Position numbers and translations under genes: made by a program | Origin: CAZDBA01 sp964503615 | Lineage (GTDB): Bacteria; Planctomycetota; Planctomycetia; Pirellulales; Pirellulaceae | Direction of reading: 5' to 3' | Assembly (NCBI GenBank): GCA_964503615.1 | Contig: CAZDBA010000080.1 | Coordinates: 1 to 22,214, forward strand | DNA length: 22,214 nucleotides | Notes under the pieces: generated by a model | The model's database searches: none | Seen by the model: only the letters and a program-made list of their open reading frames with translations | Told to the model about the DNA's origin: nothing | In this document: positions 15,432-22,214 of the stretch, one piece after another | Layout: every line of letters begins with the position of its first letter | Numbering within the stretch: position 1 is the stretch's first letter

Positions 15432-16514
15432 TTATTTGCGTTGCAGCGAGTTTGCCGCTCCGTTTTGTGGAGCTTGTGGGTTTTGCCCGACGTTGATTGG
15501 CGGTTGGTTCGCTTGGCTTGCAATCGCCTGACGGTTAACTCGCTTCCAGCCGATGGGAGTCTGGGGGCGTACGAACGATTTGAAGAATACTTGGATCTTA
15601 CTTAGCTGTGAATTAATTTTACGGTTACCGAACTCAAATGCACGGCTAACCGGATTTTCAACTTCGTCGTAGTTGGATCGGTACACATGTAGCGACTTGG
15701 GCAGAAAGTCTTCTTTGGCGAGAACAATCTCCAGCTTTTTGTAGATGCGGGCATCTTCGACTTGTTTTGGCCATGCTTCCAGCCAGTATTCGTTTTCTAC
15801 ACCTTCTGGTGTTATGACACGGACCCAGTACCGAGCTTTTAAAACTTCTCTTTCAACACCGAACAGAAAGGGGATGGGACTGTTGGCGAGCCCGTCGCCT
15901 TGCATTTCAGCCGGGATTTCCATTTCGTACAGTCGTTTGTTGACAAAATCGAATTCGTAGATGCTTCGTCCATCACAGATCCATTTTTCGTCAACCGCTT
16001 CTGTTCGCTCCTCGTAAGAAGCTTCTTGCCCGGCTTGTTTGGGAGGGCCTGCGAAATCCCAGATTTGATTTGTTTCGAACATTCCTTTGTCGGGCGCGGA
16101 ATAGCGAATGGTACCACGTGCGATCGAATGGGCGGCCAAACGATTGTCGCCTGGATTCCGATATTGGCAGTACTTGGGGTCGTAGTCCCAGCGTTGAAAG
16201 TCGCATGTGTAACGCTCAACTTGTGCGCTGCTTTGCTGCCAGTGATCCAGCAGTTGATCAAGGTATTGTTCGTGTTGTTGGTCCAGCTGAAAAGGTTGTC
16301 GGGGTGGTTGGGTGACTTGTGCTTGAGCAATCTGCTGTTGCTGTTGTTGATAGAGCTGTTGGGCTCGTAAGTAATCCTGTTGTTGCTCAGGAGTCAGTTG
16401 CTGGCCGGCCGGCTGTTGTTGCTGTTGTTGTGTGTTGGCTTGTTGGGCTTTTGCATGGGTTGCAACAAAAGCAAATAAAGCGAGGCAGACAGACAATATA
16501 AGTTTTGACTTCAT
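15432..16514 (-). CDS. Exported protein of TIGR03009 type, LolA-like fold suspected
   Basis: 360 residues; AAGGA stands 9 bases before the ATG. A clean signal peptide (MKSKLILSVCLALFAFVATH, cut after AKA at about 23) is followed by a Gln-rich low-complexity stretch (24-80, with runs of five to six Gln). The folded part begins at about 80 (YLDQLLDHWQQSSAQVERYT) and ends at about 320. It contains CDFQRWDYDP, IARGTIRYSAPDKGMFE, KWICDGRSIYEFD and PFLFGVEREVLKARY. This order matches my memory of the uncharacterised planctomycete domain TIGR03009, whose strand pattern recalls the LolA-type lipoprotein-binding fold. The tail is Asn/Gln/Pro-rich. Its role is unknown; binding of lipid or lipoprotein in the periplasm is a guess from the fold. 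Confidence 0.85.
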   Translation of the reverse strand: MKSKLILSVCLALFAFVATHAKAQQANTQQQQQQPAGQQLTPEQQQDYLRAQQLYQQQQQQIAQAQVTQPPRQPFQLDQQHEQYLDQLLDHWQQSSAQVERYTCDFQRWDYDPKYCQYRNPGDNRLAAHSIARGTIRYSAPDKGMFETNQIWDFAGPPKQAGQEASYEERTEAVDEKWICDGRSIYEFDFVNKRLYEMEIPAEMQGDGLANSPIPFLFGVEREVLKARYWVRVITPEGVENEYWLEAWPKQVEDARIYKKLEIVLAKEDFLPKSLHVYRSNYDEVENPVSRAFEFGNRKINSQLSKIQVFFKSFVRPQTPIGWKRVNRQAIASQANQPPINVGQNPQAPQNGAANSLQRK

Positions 16515-16746
16515 CAGATCATCCTTGATCGATAACTAAGAACGCGGGAAAAGCTGGAATTCAGTCTCCCAGCAGCACACTCGGTATAGAAGTCTATCAA
16601 TTGCCTTGAACGCAACCTAGATTGATTTTTTGAAACGCAAGAATAAACCAAGCTCGTGGTATTTACGGTTGATTCTGCCAGAAAATGATAGCACTGTGAA
16701 AGTTGTGGCTGTGTTAGGTGAATCCGCTACCGCAAGCTTTTAAGTT

Positions 16747-17601
16747 TCAGAGGTTGTTTTCGATCGCGTTGACGACAACCTTTCGAAAGTTGGGCGCAGC
16801 TGTTTTCGCGGCATCGATCACTTCCTGACCGGAGGTGGCATCCAACACATCGGGTTTCGCCACGTTGGTGATAATACTCATGCCCAAAACTCGCATGTCA
16901 TAGCGGCTGGCGACGGCGACTTCGGGGACGGTCGACATGCCAGCCACATCGGCTCCAATCCGTTTCAGAAATCGGTACTCGGCTCGAGTTTCGTAATTCG
17001 GACCGATCAAGGCGGCGTAGGCTCCTTCGTGAATCGCAAACCCTTCGTTGCGGGCCAACGATTTAGCTTGGTCGATCAAGCCTCGGTCGTAGACATCACT
17101 TCTATGGCTGGGACGTTCAGAAACGGCTGGCTTGCACATATTTGGCGTCGAGCGATACATGAAATCGATATGGCTATTGATCAACATGATATCGCCACTG
17201 GCCATTTTCGGATTGAGTCCACCGGCGGCGTTGCTTACGAACAGAGTGTTGATACCCATTCGGTGCATGACGTGAATGGCAAGCGTTGCGCGGTCAACTG
17301 ACCAGCCTTCGTATAAGTGGAAACGACCTTGCATAGCGATGACCGGTTGTCCAGCCAGCGTGCCGCAAACCAATTGGCCCGCATGCCCCATTGCAGTACT
17401 GCGAGGAAAGTTAGGGATGTCGCCATAACTGATTCGCAATTTTGCGTCGATCTTCTCAGCCAGCTCTCCGGAGCCTGTACCCAACACGATCCCAAAACGG
17501 GGCAGTGCGTCCCATTTGGATTTCAGGAACGCTGCAGATTCGTCGGCCCACTGGTCGACTTTGCAAACGCCACTGATCTTGTTGGTGGGCTCGTTGTTCA
17601 T
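16747..17601 (-). CDS. Purine nucleoside phosphorylase paralogue A (Asn at base site, His lost at ribose site)
   Basis: 284 residues. It cleaves purine nucleosides with phosphate to base and ribose-1-phosphate in the cytosol (salvage). Trimeric-type signatures are GTGSGELAEKI (41-51), GRFHLYEG (His95), SNAAGGLN (123-130), GPNYETRAEYR (Glu204) and GMSTVPEV (221-228). The base-contact residue is Asn246 in SIITN, as in 6-oxopurine enzymes (human Asn243). The ribose 5'-hydroxyl ligand, His257 in human PNP and usually in an SHDEV-like motif in bacteria, is replaced: here the segment reads TSGQEV. That could admit 5'-modified nucleosides. Its ATG overlaps the stop of the upstream paralogue by one base (TGATG), so translation is coupled. 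The family is sure; the specificity is inferred. Confidence 0.95.
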   Translation of the reverse strand: MNNEPTNKISGVCKVDQWADESAAFLKSKWDALPRFGIVLGTGSGELAEKIDAKLRISYGDIPNFPRSTAMGHAGQLVCGTLAGQPVIAMQGRFHLYEGWSVDRATLAIHVMHRMGINTLFVSNAAGGLNPKMASGDIMLINSHIDFMYRSTPNMCKPAVSERPSHRSDVYDRGLIDQAKSLARNEGFAIHEGAYAALIGPNYETRAEYRFLKRIGADVAGMSTVPEVAVASRYDMRVLGMSIITNVAKPDVLDATSGQEVIDAAKTAAPNFRKVVVNAIENNL

Positions 17602-18434
17602 CAGGCGGTAGCAAGTTCCTCAGCGAGGACGCCTTTGACGAGTTTGGTTAGTTTCGGTTCGGCAGCGTTGGCGACAGCAATGATTTCGTGTGCGTTCGCA
17701 GGCTTGAGTGCATCGGCCAAACACATGTCAGTAATAATTGAAAATCCGATCACTCGCATGCCCGAGTGAACGGCAACGATCACTTCGGGAACGGTCGACA
17801 TTCCAACGACGTCTGCACCGATCGTTCGCAGAAAGCGATATTCCGCGCGTGTTTCCAGGTTGGGTCCGGCGACCGCAACGAACACTCCTTTGTGTGCCAC
17901 GATGTCTTCGCTGCGGGCGATTCTAAGTGCACGGTCGATCAGCGACTGGGTATAGGGTTCGCACATGTCGGGAAAGCGAGGTCCAAGTCGATCGTCGTTG
18001 ATGCCGATCAGCGGATTGTCGCCCATCAAGTTGATCTGGTCATCGATCAGCATGATGTCGCCTGTTTGATAGTACGGGTTCAGTCCACCACACGCGTTGG
18101 AGACGACCAACAAATCGCTGCCCATCGCTTTCATAACTCGGACGGGCAACGTGATGTCTTTGAGTGGATACCCTTCGTACATGTGCAAGCGGCCTTCCAT
18201 CACCATCACGGGCAAACCATTGAGCTTCCCACAAACCAGTCGGCCTTTGTGCGAGATCGCAGTCGATTTCGGAAAGTTGGGTATCTCGCCGTAGTCCAGT
18301 GCAACGTCAACATCGATCTGCTCGGCAAACGAACCGAGTCCCGTTCCCAAGATGATTCCGGCACCTGGTTTCGAATCCCATTTCGATTTAATGAACGCGA
18401 CAGATTCTTCGATTTTGTCAAACAGGTCTAGCAT
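17601..18434 (-). CDS. Purine nucleoside phosphorylase paralogue B (Asp at base site)
   Basis: 277 residues. Same family and reaction as the gene that follows it. Signatures are GTGLGSFAEQI (30-40), GRLHMYEG (His84), SNACGGLN (112-119), GPNLETRAEYR (Glu194) and GMSTVPEVIV (211-220). In the segment FSIITDMCLAD the base-contact position is Asp236 instead of Asn. In human PNP the corresponding Asn243 selects 6-oxopurines, and Asp there favours 6-aminopurines; methylthioadenosine phosphorylase also has Asp. The ribose-site His is retained in NAHEII (His249). So this copy may act on adenosine-type nucleosides while the other keeps inosine/guanosine-type bases. No clear ribosome site was seen before the ATG at 18434. 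First gene of a two-gene operon. Family sure, specificity inferred. Confidence 0.95.
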   Translation of the reverse strand: MLDLFDKIEESVAFIKSKWDSKPGAGIILGTGLGSFAEQIDVDVALDYGEIPNFPKSTAISHKGRLVCGKLNGLPVMVMEGRLHMYEGYPLKDITLPVRVMKAMGSDLLVVSNACGGLNPYYQTGDIMLIDDQINLMGDNPLIGINDDRLGPRFPDMCEPYTQSLIDRALRIARSEDIVAHKGVFVAVAGPNLETRAEYRFLRTIGADVVGMSTVPEVIVAVHSGMRVIGFSIITDMCLADALKPANAHEIIAVANAAEPKLTKLVKGVLAEELATA

Positions 18435-18635
18435 GATTTTTTACAGTCGTTGGTGGTGAGTTTTCAGGACGCACGAGTGGTCGGAAATTCGAAACTTCTC
18501 GAAAGCGGTCGGTGTGGTTTGGGGCTGATCCGGATACGTCATCAGGTAAAATAACCAAGAGGAAACTTAACTCAATGGCTTGTTCCTGCAAAGACCCGCC
18601 GTGAATCGAGTTTTGTCATTTCCGTATGCCAGCTG

Positions 18636-18662
18636 GTTCAGCCTGTTCAGCCTGTTCAGCCT
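18636..18662. repeat. Three perfect tandem copies of a 9-base unit
   Basis: GTTCAGCCT occurs at 18636-18644, 18645-18653 and 18654-18662, followed by GTG. It is non-coding and lies just beyond the terminator of the neighbouring minus-strand gene. Likely a small slippage-prone repeat. Confidence 0.85.
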
Positions 18663-18668
18663 GTGACC

Positions 18669-18700
18669 AAAAAAGGGCCAAGCATTTGAGCTTGACCCTT
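18669..18700 (-). terminator. Terminator for the exported-protein gene ending at 18780
   Basis: On the minus strand AAGGGTCAAGC pairs with GCTTGGCCCTT (18700-18690 with 18683-18673) with one mismatch and a 6-base loop, followed by a T run (18674-18669). It is placed about 80 bases after the stop at 18780. Confidence 0.75.
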
Positions 18701-18779
18701 CAGTAGACTTTTCCAATCTACCCTTGCCCCTTAATGCGTAAGGCAAACAGATCGGATGTTCTGGAGGCGTTGAAGTAGG

Positions 18780-20338
18780 CTACCGCTGCGTGCCACTGGG
18801 CGAATTTCGAGATGCGGTCGACTCCTTTTTCTTTGATGTGAAAACCAGAGAGTCAACGAGTGGTTTCGAGTACATTTCAAATCGCTCGTACACTTCCTGC
18901 TCGCCAGAGCACATAAACGTCAGACGACGCCCATCATTGTGAGCGACATGAAAGTACACCCAGTGGATGGGGACTTCCTGTTCAGCACCTTCAACATCGA
19001 CTCGCAACACACTTAGCCCATGTGAAGATTGACTTTCGGATGACTTAACGATTTCGGCGTCAGCGCGACCGATTATCTTACCAACTTCGGTTTCGAACGC
19101 TTTGAGTTTCATCAAGTTTCCGGCTGGCCGATTTGGTAATTCAACGATGTTGCATTGCGCGAGTAAATCGCCGTTCTCAATCAAGCGTAAAACGGCAGCA
19201 TCATCCTCGTCGACGATCATTCGCCAGCGTGGATCAAAGAACAACTTAAAATCGTTAGAGGGTTTCCATGCAAGTTTCTGTGGACGGAATTTACTAACTC
19301 TTGCCAGTACAGGTCCCGGGATGTGTTCGACTTCGTTTTTGACTTGTGCCCNNNNNNNNNNNNNNNNNNNNNNNNNNNNNNNNNNNNNNNNNNNNNNNNN
19401 NNNNNNNNNNNNNNNNNNNNNNNNNNNNNNNNNNNNNNNNNNNNNNNNNNNACTCTTGCCAGTACAGGTCCCGGGATGTGTTCGACTTCGTTTTTGACTT
19501 GTGCCCGCATGTCAATTTTGACAGTACCTACGAAACCAGGTGCGATTTGGCCGGCGACACGACTTTCGTTAATCGTAACTCGCAGTGCTTTGACTTTGTC
19601 TTTCTGGTTGTCGATCAGCGTCACGCCGCTTAGTTCGTAGCTCACGTCTTCACCGTCAACGCTTCCGGTCGCTTTGCCGGTGATGTAGATTTTCGTTTGT
19701 TGTGCGTTGGCTGTTTTGACCGTCAGTTGAACATCGTTGGTGTAAATCAAGTCGATGGCCAGAACGTTAGCCAGGTCTTGATCGGTCGGTTGCCAAGCTT
19801 GACCAATCTCGGCGTTGGCTCTGCTAAAGAACCCAGATAGAGCGAGGTAGTCAAACGGCGTAGAGATCAGTTCCAGTTCAGATTGCTCAAAGATATCCAA
19901 TTGACTTGAGTAAAGAATTGGTTTGGGAAAAGCGGTTCTACCAGCACTCAGAAAGACTCCTACTGATCGGTTGTGTTCAGTGAGTTCAGTCTGGTGTTGC
20001 CCTTTATCGATTGTGATATCGCTGGCCGCAGTTCGATAATTTCGAATTGCGTGACGGCTCGAGAGCATTTTCTCTTCGTATTTGAGCGCTGCGCGAACCT
20101 GAATCGGCAAAGTCGTCTCTAGCTCTTGCTCTGACTCCGTGGCGCGATGGTAAACCACCACGGTACCGTCGAACTCGGCTTGGACTTGGACATCGTGTAT
20201 ATCGCTTTTTTCAAGCACGACTCTCACCGGGTCGCCTGCCAACATCGGATTGGTGGTCACACCCACAATCCAGAGCAAGGTTAGAATCTTGGTGATGGAA
20301 ATTTGGACACCCTTGATTGTCGAATTTTTTTTGCTCAT
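18780..20338 (-). CDS. Exported protein of unknown function, split by assembly gap
   Basis: The start is the ATG at 20338. Read as given, the gap at 19352-19451 breaks the frame. Merging the two 55-base identical flanks removes 155 bases and leaves 1404, an open frame of 467 residues joining VLAR to VSKFRPQKLAWKP and on to FFDPRWRMIVDEDDA. The N-terminus has a hydrophobic stretch (ITKILTLLWIVGVT) ending near MLAGDPV, a likely signal peptide. The rest is soluble and beta-rich, with no membrane helix and no motif I recognise. The last 150 residues hold alternating strands (GLSVLRVDVEGAEQ, PIHWVYFHVAH, RLTFMCSG). It is probably a periplasmic or surface protein. It is divergent from the sigma factor gene at 20864. 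Function unknown. Confidence 0.82.
19297..19351. repeat. Left copy of 55-base duplicated gap flank
   Basis: Identical base for base to 19452-19506. Together with the restored reading frame this indicates an unmerged contig overlap. Confidence 0.9.
19352..19451. other. Assembly gap (100 N)
   Basis: Exactly 100 N between identical 55-base flanks, inside a gene that is open only when the flanks are merged. Probably of zero real length. Confidence 0.95.
19452..19506. repeat. Right copy of 55-base duplicated gap flank
   Basis: Identical to 19297-19351; see the left copy. Confidence 0.9.
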
Positions 20339-20863
20339 TTTTATGTTTTTTTGGTCAAGATTTGTTCCGAAGTTGCGAATTAGGGACTGACACAACAAGG
20401 TAGCCGTCCGATTTCTCGCCTCGAAATCTATCGGCTTTAATTCGTCTCAAATTGATTTTCCTCGTCTCTAGCCGCAACAGTTTGACTCCACTTCTACTTG
20501 GGGACAAAAATGTGATGGCATGACTAAATGGCTCTTTTACCGAGCTTTTCTTGTCCGTCACACGGATTAGCCCTTTTAGGTATGTGATTTGCAGTATTGC
20601 TTGTCCATGCATTAGGCATAGGGATTTGTAAGGAACTCAGGTTGATTGCTAGCGAGAAATGCTTCACATTTTGAGATAGCTACCTGTTGCGAAGTAGTTT
20701 TCGCGGCACGAACTGATTCCTGGACGATCCCGTAAAAATTAAAAAGCCGCACGGATTTGCGGAGCACTGGATTCGATCGTCGGACTACGGATAGCGAGAT
20801 GAAAGAGATCTTTGACGTTCAACAAGGTGTTGAGCAACAAAGAATTGGGGAAAGGTTATTAGT
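20339..20863. other. Divergent intergenic stretch before the sigma factor gene
   Basis: 525 bases between divergent genes. Open frames here (20355-20612 minus, 20757-20954 plus) have no ribosome site and no recognisable protein. The stretch should hold the promoters of both neighbours; no strong -35/-10 pair was found by eye. A small inverted repeat ATGC/GCAT around ATTAG lies near 20607-20619. Confidence 0.5.
20847..20855 (+). promoter_or_regulatory. Ribosome binding site of the sigma factor gene
   Basis: GGGGAAAGG ends 8 bases before the ATG at 20864. It supports that start for a gene that runs off the window. Confidence 0.65.
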
Positions 20864-22214
20864 ATGCACAGTCAATATAAATGCGAAGCGATTCGAGAAC
20901 TTCGTGACCAACAGGTCCGTTTCGCACCGCGCGAGAAAAAGCTTGAGCAATTAGACCGCGCAGAAGCGCTACTGCGCGATATCGATGCAGCAAAAACATA
21001 CAACTACGAATATGTCTGCTATCGGATTACGACTTTCAGGCCGGAAAAGTCCTCAATCACAGCGATTCCCGGTGCAGATCTGAGATCTGATATTCATTCC
21101 TTTATTGAGGATTTGAGTGAATCTGCCGACGTTCGGGCGGACGAAATCCCCCAACCCGTACATACGGTCGACGAGCTGAGCAAGATGTTCAATGTCTCGA
21201 CTAAGACCATTTCACGTTGGCGTCAGCAAGGGCTTGTTAGTCGCAAGTTCATTTTTGACGGCGGCCGCAAGCGAGTTGGCTTTCTTCACAGCAGTGTCGA
21301 TTCATTTGCCAAACGGAACAAAGACAAAGTCAAACGTGGAGAACGATTTAGCCAACTGACTCGCCAAGATAAGTGTGACATCATTGAGCGTGCCCGCCGG
21401 TTGGCCAAGGCAGGTGGTTGCCCAGCCGAGGTGACTCGTCGAATTGCTCTAAGTATGTCCCGTAGCATCGAAACGATTCGCTACACGATCAAGCAGTTTG
21501 ATGACCAGAATCCTGAAATCGCTGTTTTCCCTGACCAGACCGGTCCGCTGAATATGGAAATAAAAGAACGGATCTATCAGGGCTTTTTGGTAGGTAAATC
21601 TGCGGACCAATTGGCACGCAGCTACTGCCGTACCAAAACGACAGTCTACCGAGTGATCAACGAGATGCGTGCTCGGGCGATCATGGAATTGCCATTGGAC
21701 TTTATGGACAACCCGGAATTCCATCGCAAGAACGCGGACAAGAAGATTCTGGAATCGGAGCTTCCTGTTTCTGAAACCAAGAAGCGCAAAACACGACCGC
21801 CTGCTGGATTGCCTCGCTATTTGGCTTCGCTATACGAGAACGCTTTGTTGACTCGTGAGCAGGAAGGTTGGTTGTTCCGTAAGTTCAACTATTTGAAGTG
21901 CAAGGCATCCAAGCTTCGCGAAAAGATGGATCCTCTTAAAGCACGCTCTACTGATATGAACGCGATCGAGTCGCTTTACAACGAAGCGGTCAAGGTCAAG
22001 AACAGAATCGTTCAGTGTAACCTGCGGTTGGTCGTTTCAATCGCCAAGCGGCACATGACCGTTGTGGATGACTTTTTTCAACTGATCAGTGATGGAAATA
22101 TGTCATTAATCCGTGCGGTTGAAAAATTCGATTACGCTCGCGGCAACAAGTTCAGTACTTACGCCAGTTGGGCGATCATGAAGAACTTTGCTCGTACGAT
22201 TCCGGACGAGTTCA
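20864..22214 (+). CDS. Sigma-70 family RNA polymerase sigma factor with N-terminal helix-turn-helix units (partial)
   Basis: 450 residues are present and the gene continues past the window end. Residues 100-150 (TVDELSKMFNVSTKTISRWR, then RKRVGFLHSSVDSF) form a MerR/excisionase-like helix-turn-helix. Residues about 165-212 (LTRQDKCDIIERARRLAKAG, SIETIRYTIKQFD) and 230-275 (KERIYQGFLVGKSADQLARS, TKTTVYRVINEMRA) look like two more. From about 316 (GLPRYLASLYENALLTREQE) it resembles sigma region 1.2, and from 379 (KNRIVQCNLRLVVSIAKRHM) region 2. The core-binding and -10 recognition part is FFQLISDGNMSLIRAVEKFD, FSTYASWAIMKNFAR. It directs core RNA polymerase to promoters. Sigma factors with such extended DNA-binding N-termini appear to be planctomycete-specific in my memory. 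Regions 3 and 4 must lie beyond 22214. Target promoters unknown. Confidence 0.93.
   Translation, partial: MHSQYKCEAIRELRDQQVRFAPREKKLEQLDRAEALLRDIDAAKTYNYEYVCYRITTFRPEKSSITAIPGADLRSDIHSFIEDLSESADVRADEIPQPVHTVDELSKMFNVSTKTISRWRQQGLVSRKFIFDGGRKRVGFLHSSVDSFAKRNKDKVKRGERFSQLTRQDKCDIIERARRLAKAGGCPAEVTRRIALSMSRSIETIRYTIKQFDDQNPEIAVFPDQTGPLNMEIKERIYQGFLVGKSADQLARSYCRTKTTVYRVINEMRARAIMELPLDFMDNPEFHRKNADKKILESELPVSETKKRKTRPPAGLPRYLASLYENALLTREQEGWLFRKFNYLKCKASKLREKMDPLKARSTDMNAIESLYNEAVKVKNRIVQCNLRLVVSIAKRHMTVVDDFFQLISDGNMSLIRAVEKFDYARGNKFSTYASWAIMKNFARTIPDEF

Larger units (their letters stand above)
18435..18779. other. Intergenic stretch upstream of the phosphorylase pair
   Basis: 345 bases without a plausible gene. 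It contains the 9-base triple repeat (18636-18662) and the terminator of the minus-strand gene to its right (18669-18700), and presumably the promoter of the phosphorylase operon, which I could not place. Confidence 0.55.

Noticed and set aside
15206..15523. Minus-strand open frame of 105 codons
   Set aside because: Overlaps the end of the TIGR03009-like gene, has no ribosome site and its composition is not protein-like.
15900..16370. Plus-strand open frame of 156 codons with hydrophobic stretches
   Set aside because: Antisense to the TIGR03009-like gene; the hydrophobicity comes from the complement of Gln/Lys codons.
17766..18431. Plus-strand open frame of 221 codons
   Set aside because: Antisense shadow of a certain purine nucleoside phosphorylase gene.
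19297..19506. 55-base direct repeat as a real mobile-element or recombination scar
   Set aside because: The copies abut a 100 N gap exactly on both sides and merging them restores the gene, so an assembly overlap is simpler.
20355..20612. Minus-strand open frame of 85 codons upstream of the exported-protein gene
   Set aside because: No ribosome site and no recognisable protein; it runs into the start region of the gene at 20338.
20757..20954. Plus-strand open frame of 65 codons
   Set aside because: Overlaps the sigma factor gene in another frame; the sigma gene has the ribosome site.

Overview
The window looks like a draft-assembly scaffold from a planctomycete, probably Pirellulaceae-like. 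This rests on gene content, not on a marker gene: a sigma-70 factor with a very long helix-turn-helix N-terminus, a GAF/HlyD fusion protein, a protein of the planctomycete TIGR03009 type, several exported proteins of no recognised family, and roughly balanced base composition. No rRNA, tRNA, CRISPR array, transposase or phage gene was seen. Two runs of exactly 100 N (7533-7632 and 19352-19451) are scaffold gaps. Each is flanked by the same sequence on both sides (27 and 55 bases), and merging the flanks restores one open reading frame in each case, so both gaps look artificial.

Layout. 1-4455 (+): an aerobic ribonucleotide reductase locus. A TTGACA/TATATT promoter overlaps two NrdR-box-like sites 31 bases apart. 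It is followed by a roughly 310-base leader, nrdA (with two ATP-cone units), a terminator-like hairpin, nrdB and a terminator. NrdB has Glu in place of the first Asp ligand and Phe in place of the radical Tyr, the signature of class Ic (Mn/Fe) enzymes. 4642-7364 (+): a polytopic membrane protein with a GT-C-like look, followed by a cytosolic family 2 glycosyltransferase. 7493-8699 (+): an exported protein interrupted by the first gap. 8743-12463 (-): two HlyD-type adaptor proteins, one fused to GAF domains, with no transporter beside them. 12705-13730 (+): a rhomboid protease.

13838-16514 (-): two exported proteins, one TIGR03009-like. 16747-18434 (-): two adjacent, translationally coupled purine nucleoside phosphorylase paralogues whose specificity residues differ in complementary ways (Asn/Gly in one, Asp/His in the other). 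18780-20338 (-): an exported protein split by the second gap. 20864 to the window end (+): the first 450 residues of a sigma-70 factor carrying three predicted helix-turn-helix units before sigma region 1.2/2.

The nucleotide genes (nrdA, nrdB and the two phosphorylases) concern dNTP synthesis and purine salvage. Most of the rest are envelope or exported proteins. The strongest leads are the NrdR promoter with its long leader, the class Ic NrdB, the paired phosphorylases and the unusual sigma factor. No single multi-gene system of a clearly new kind was found.
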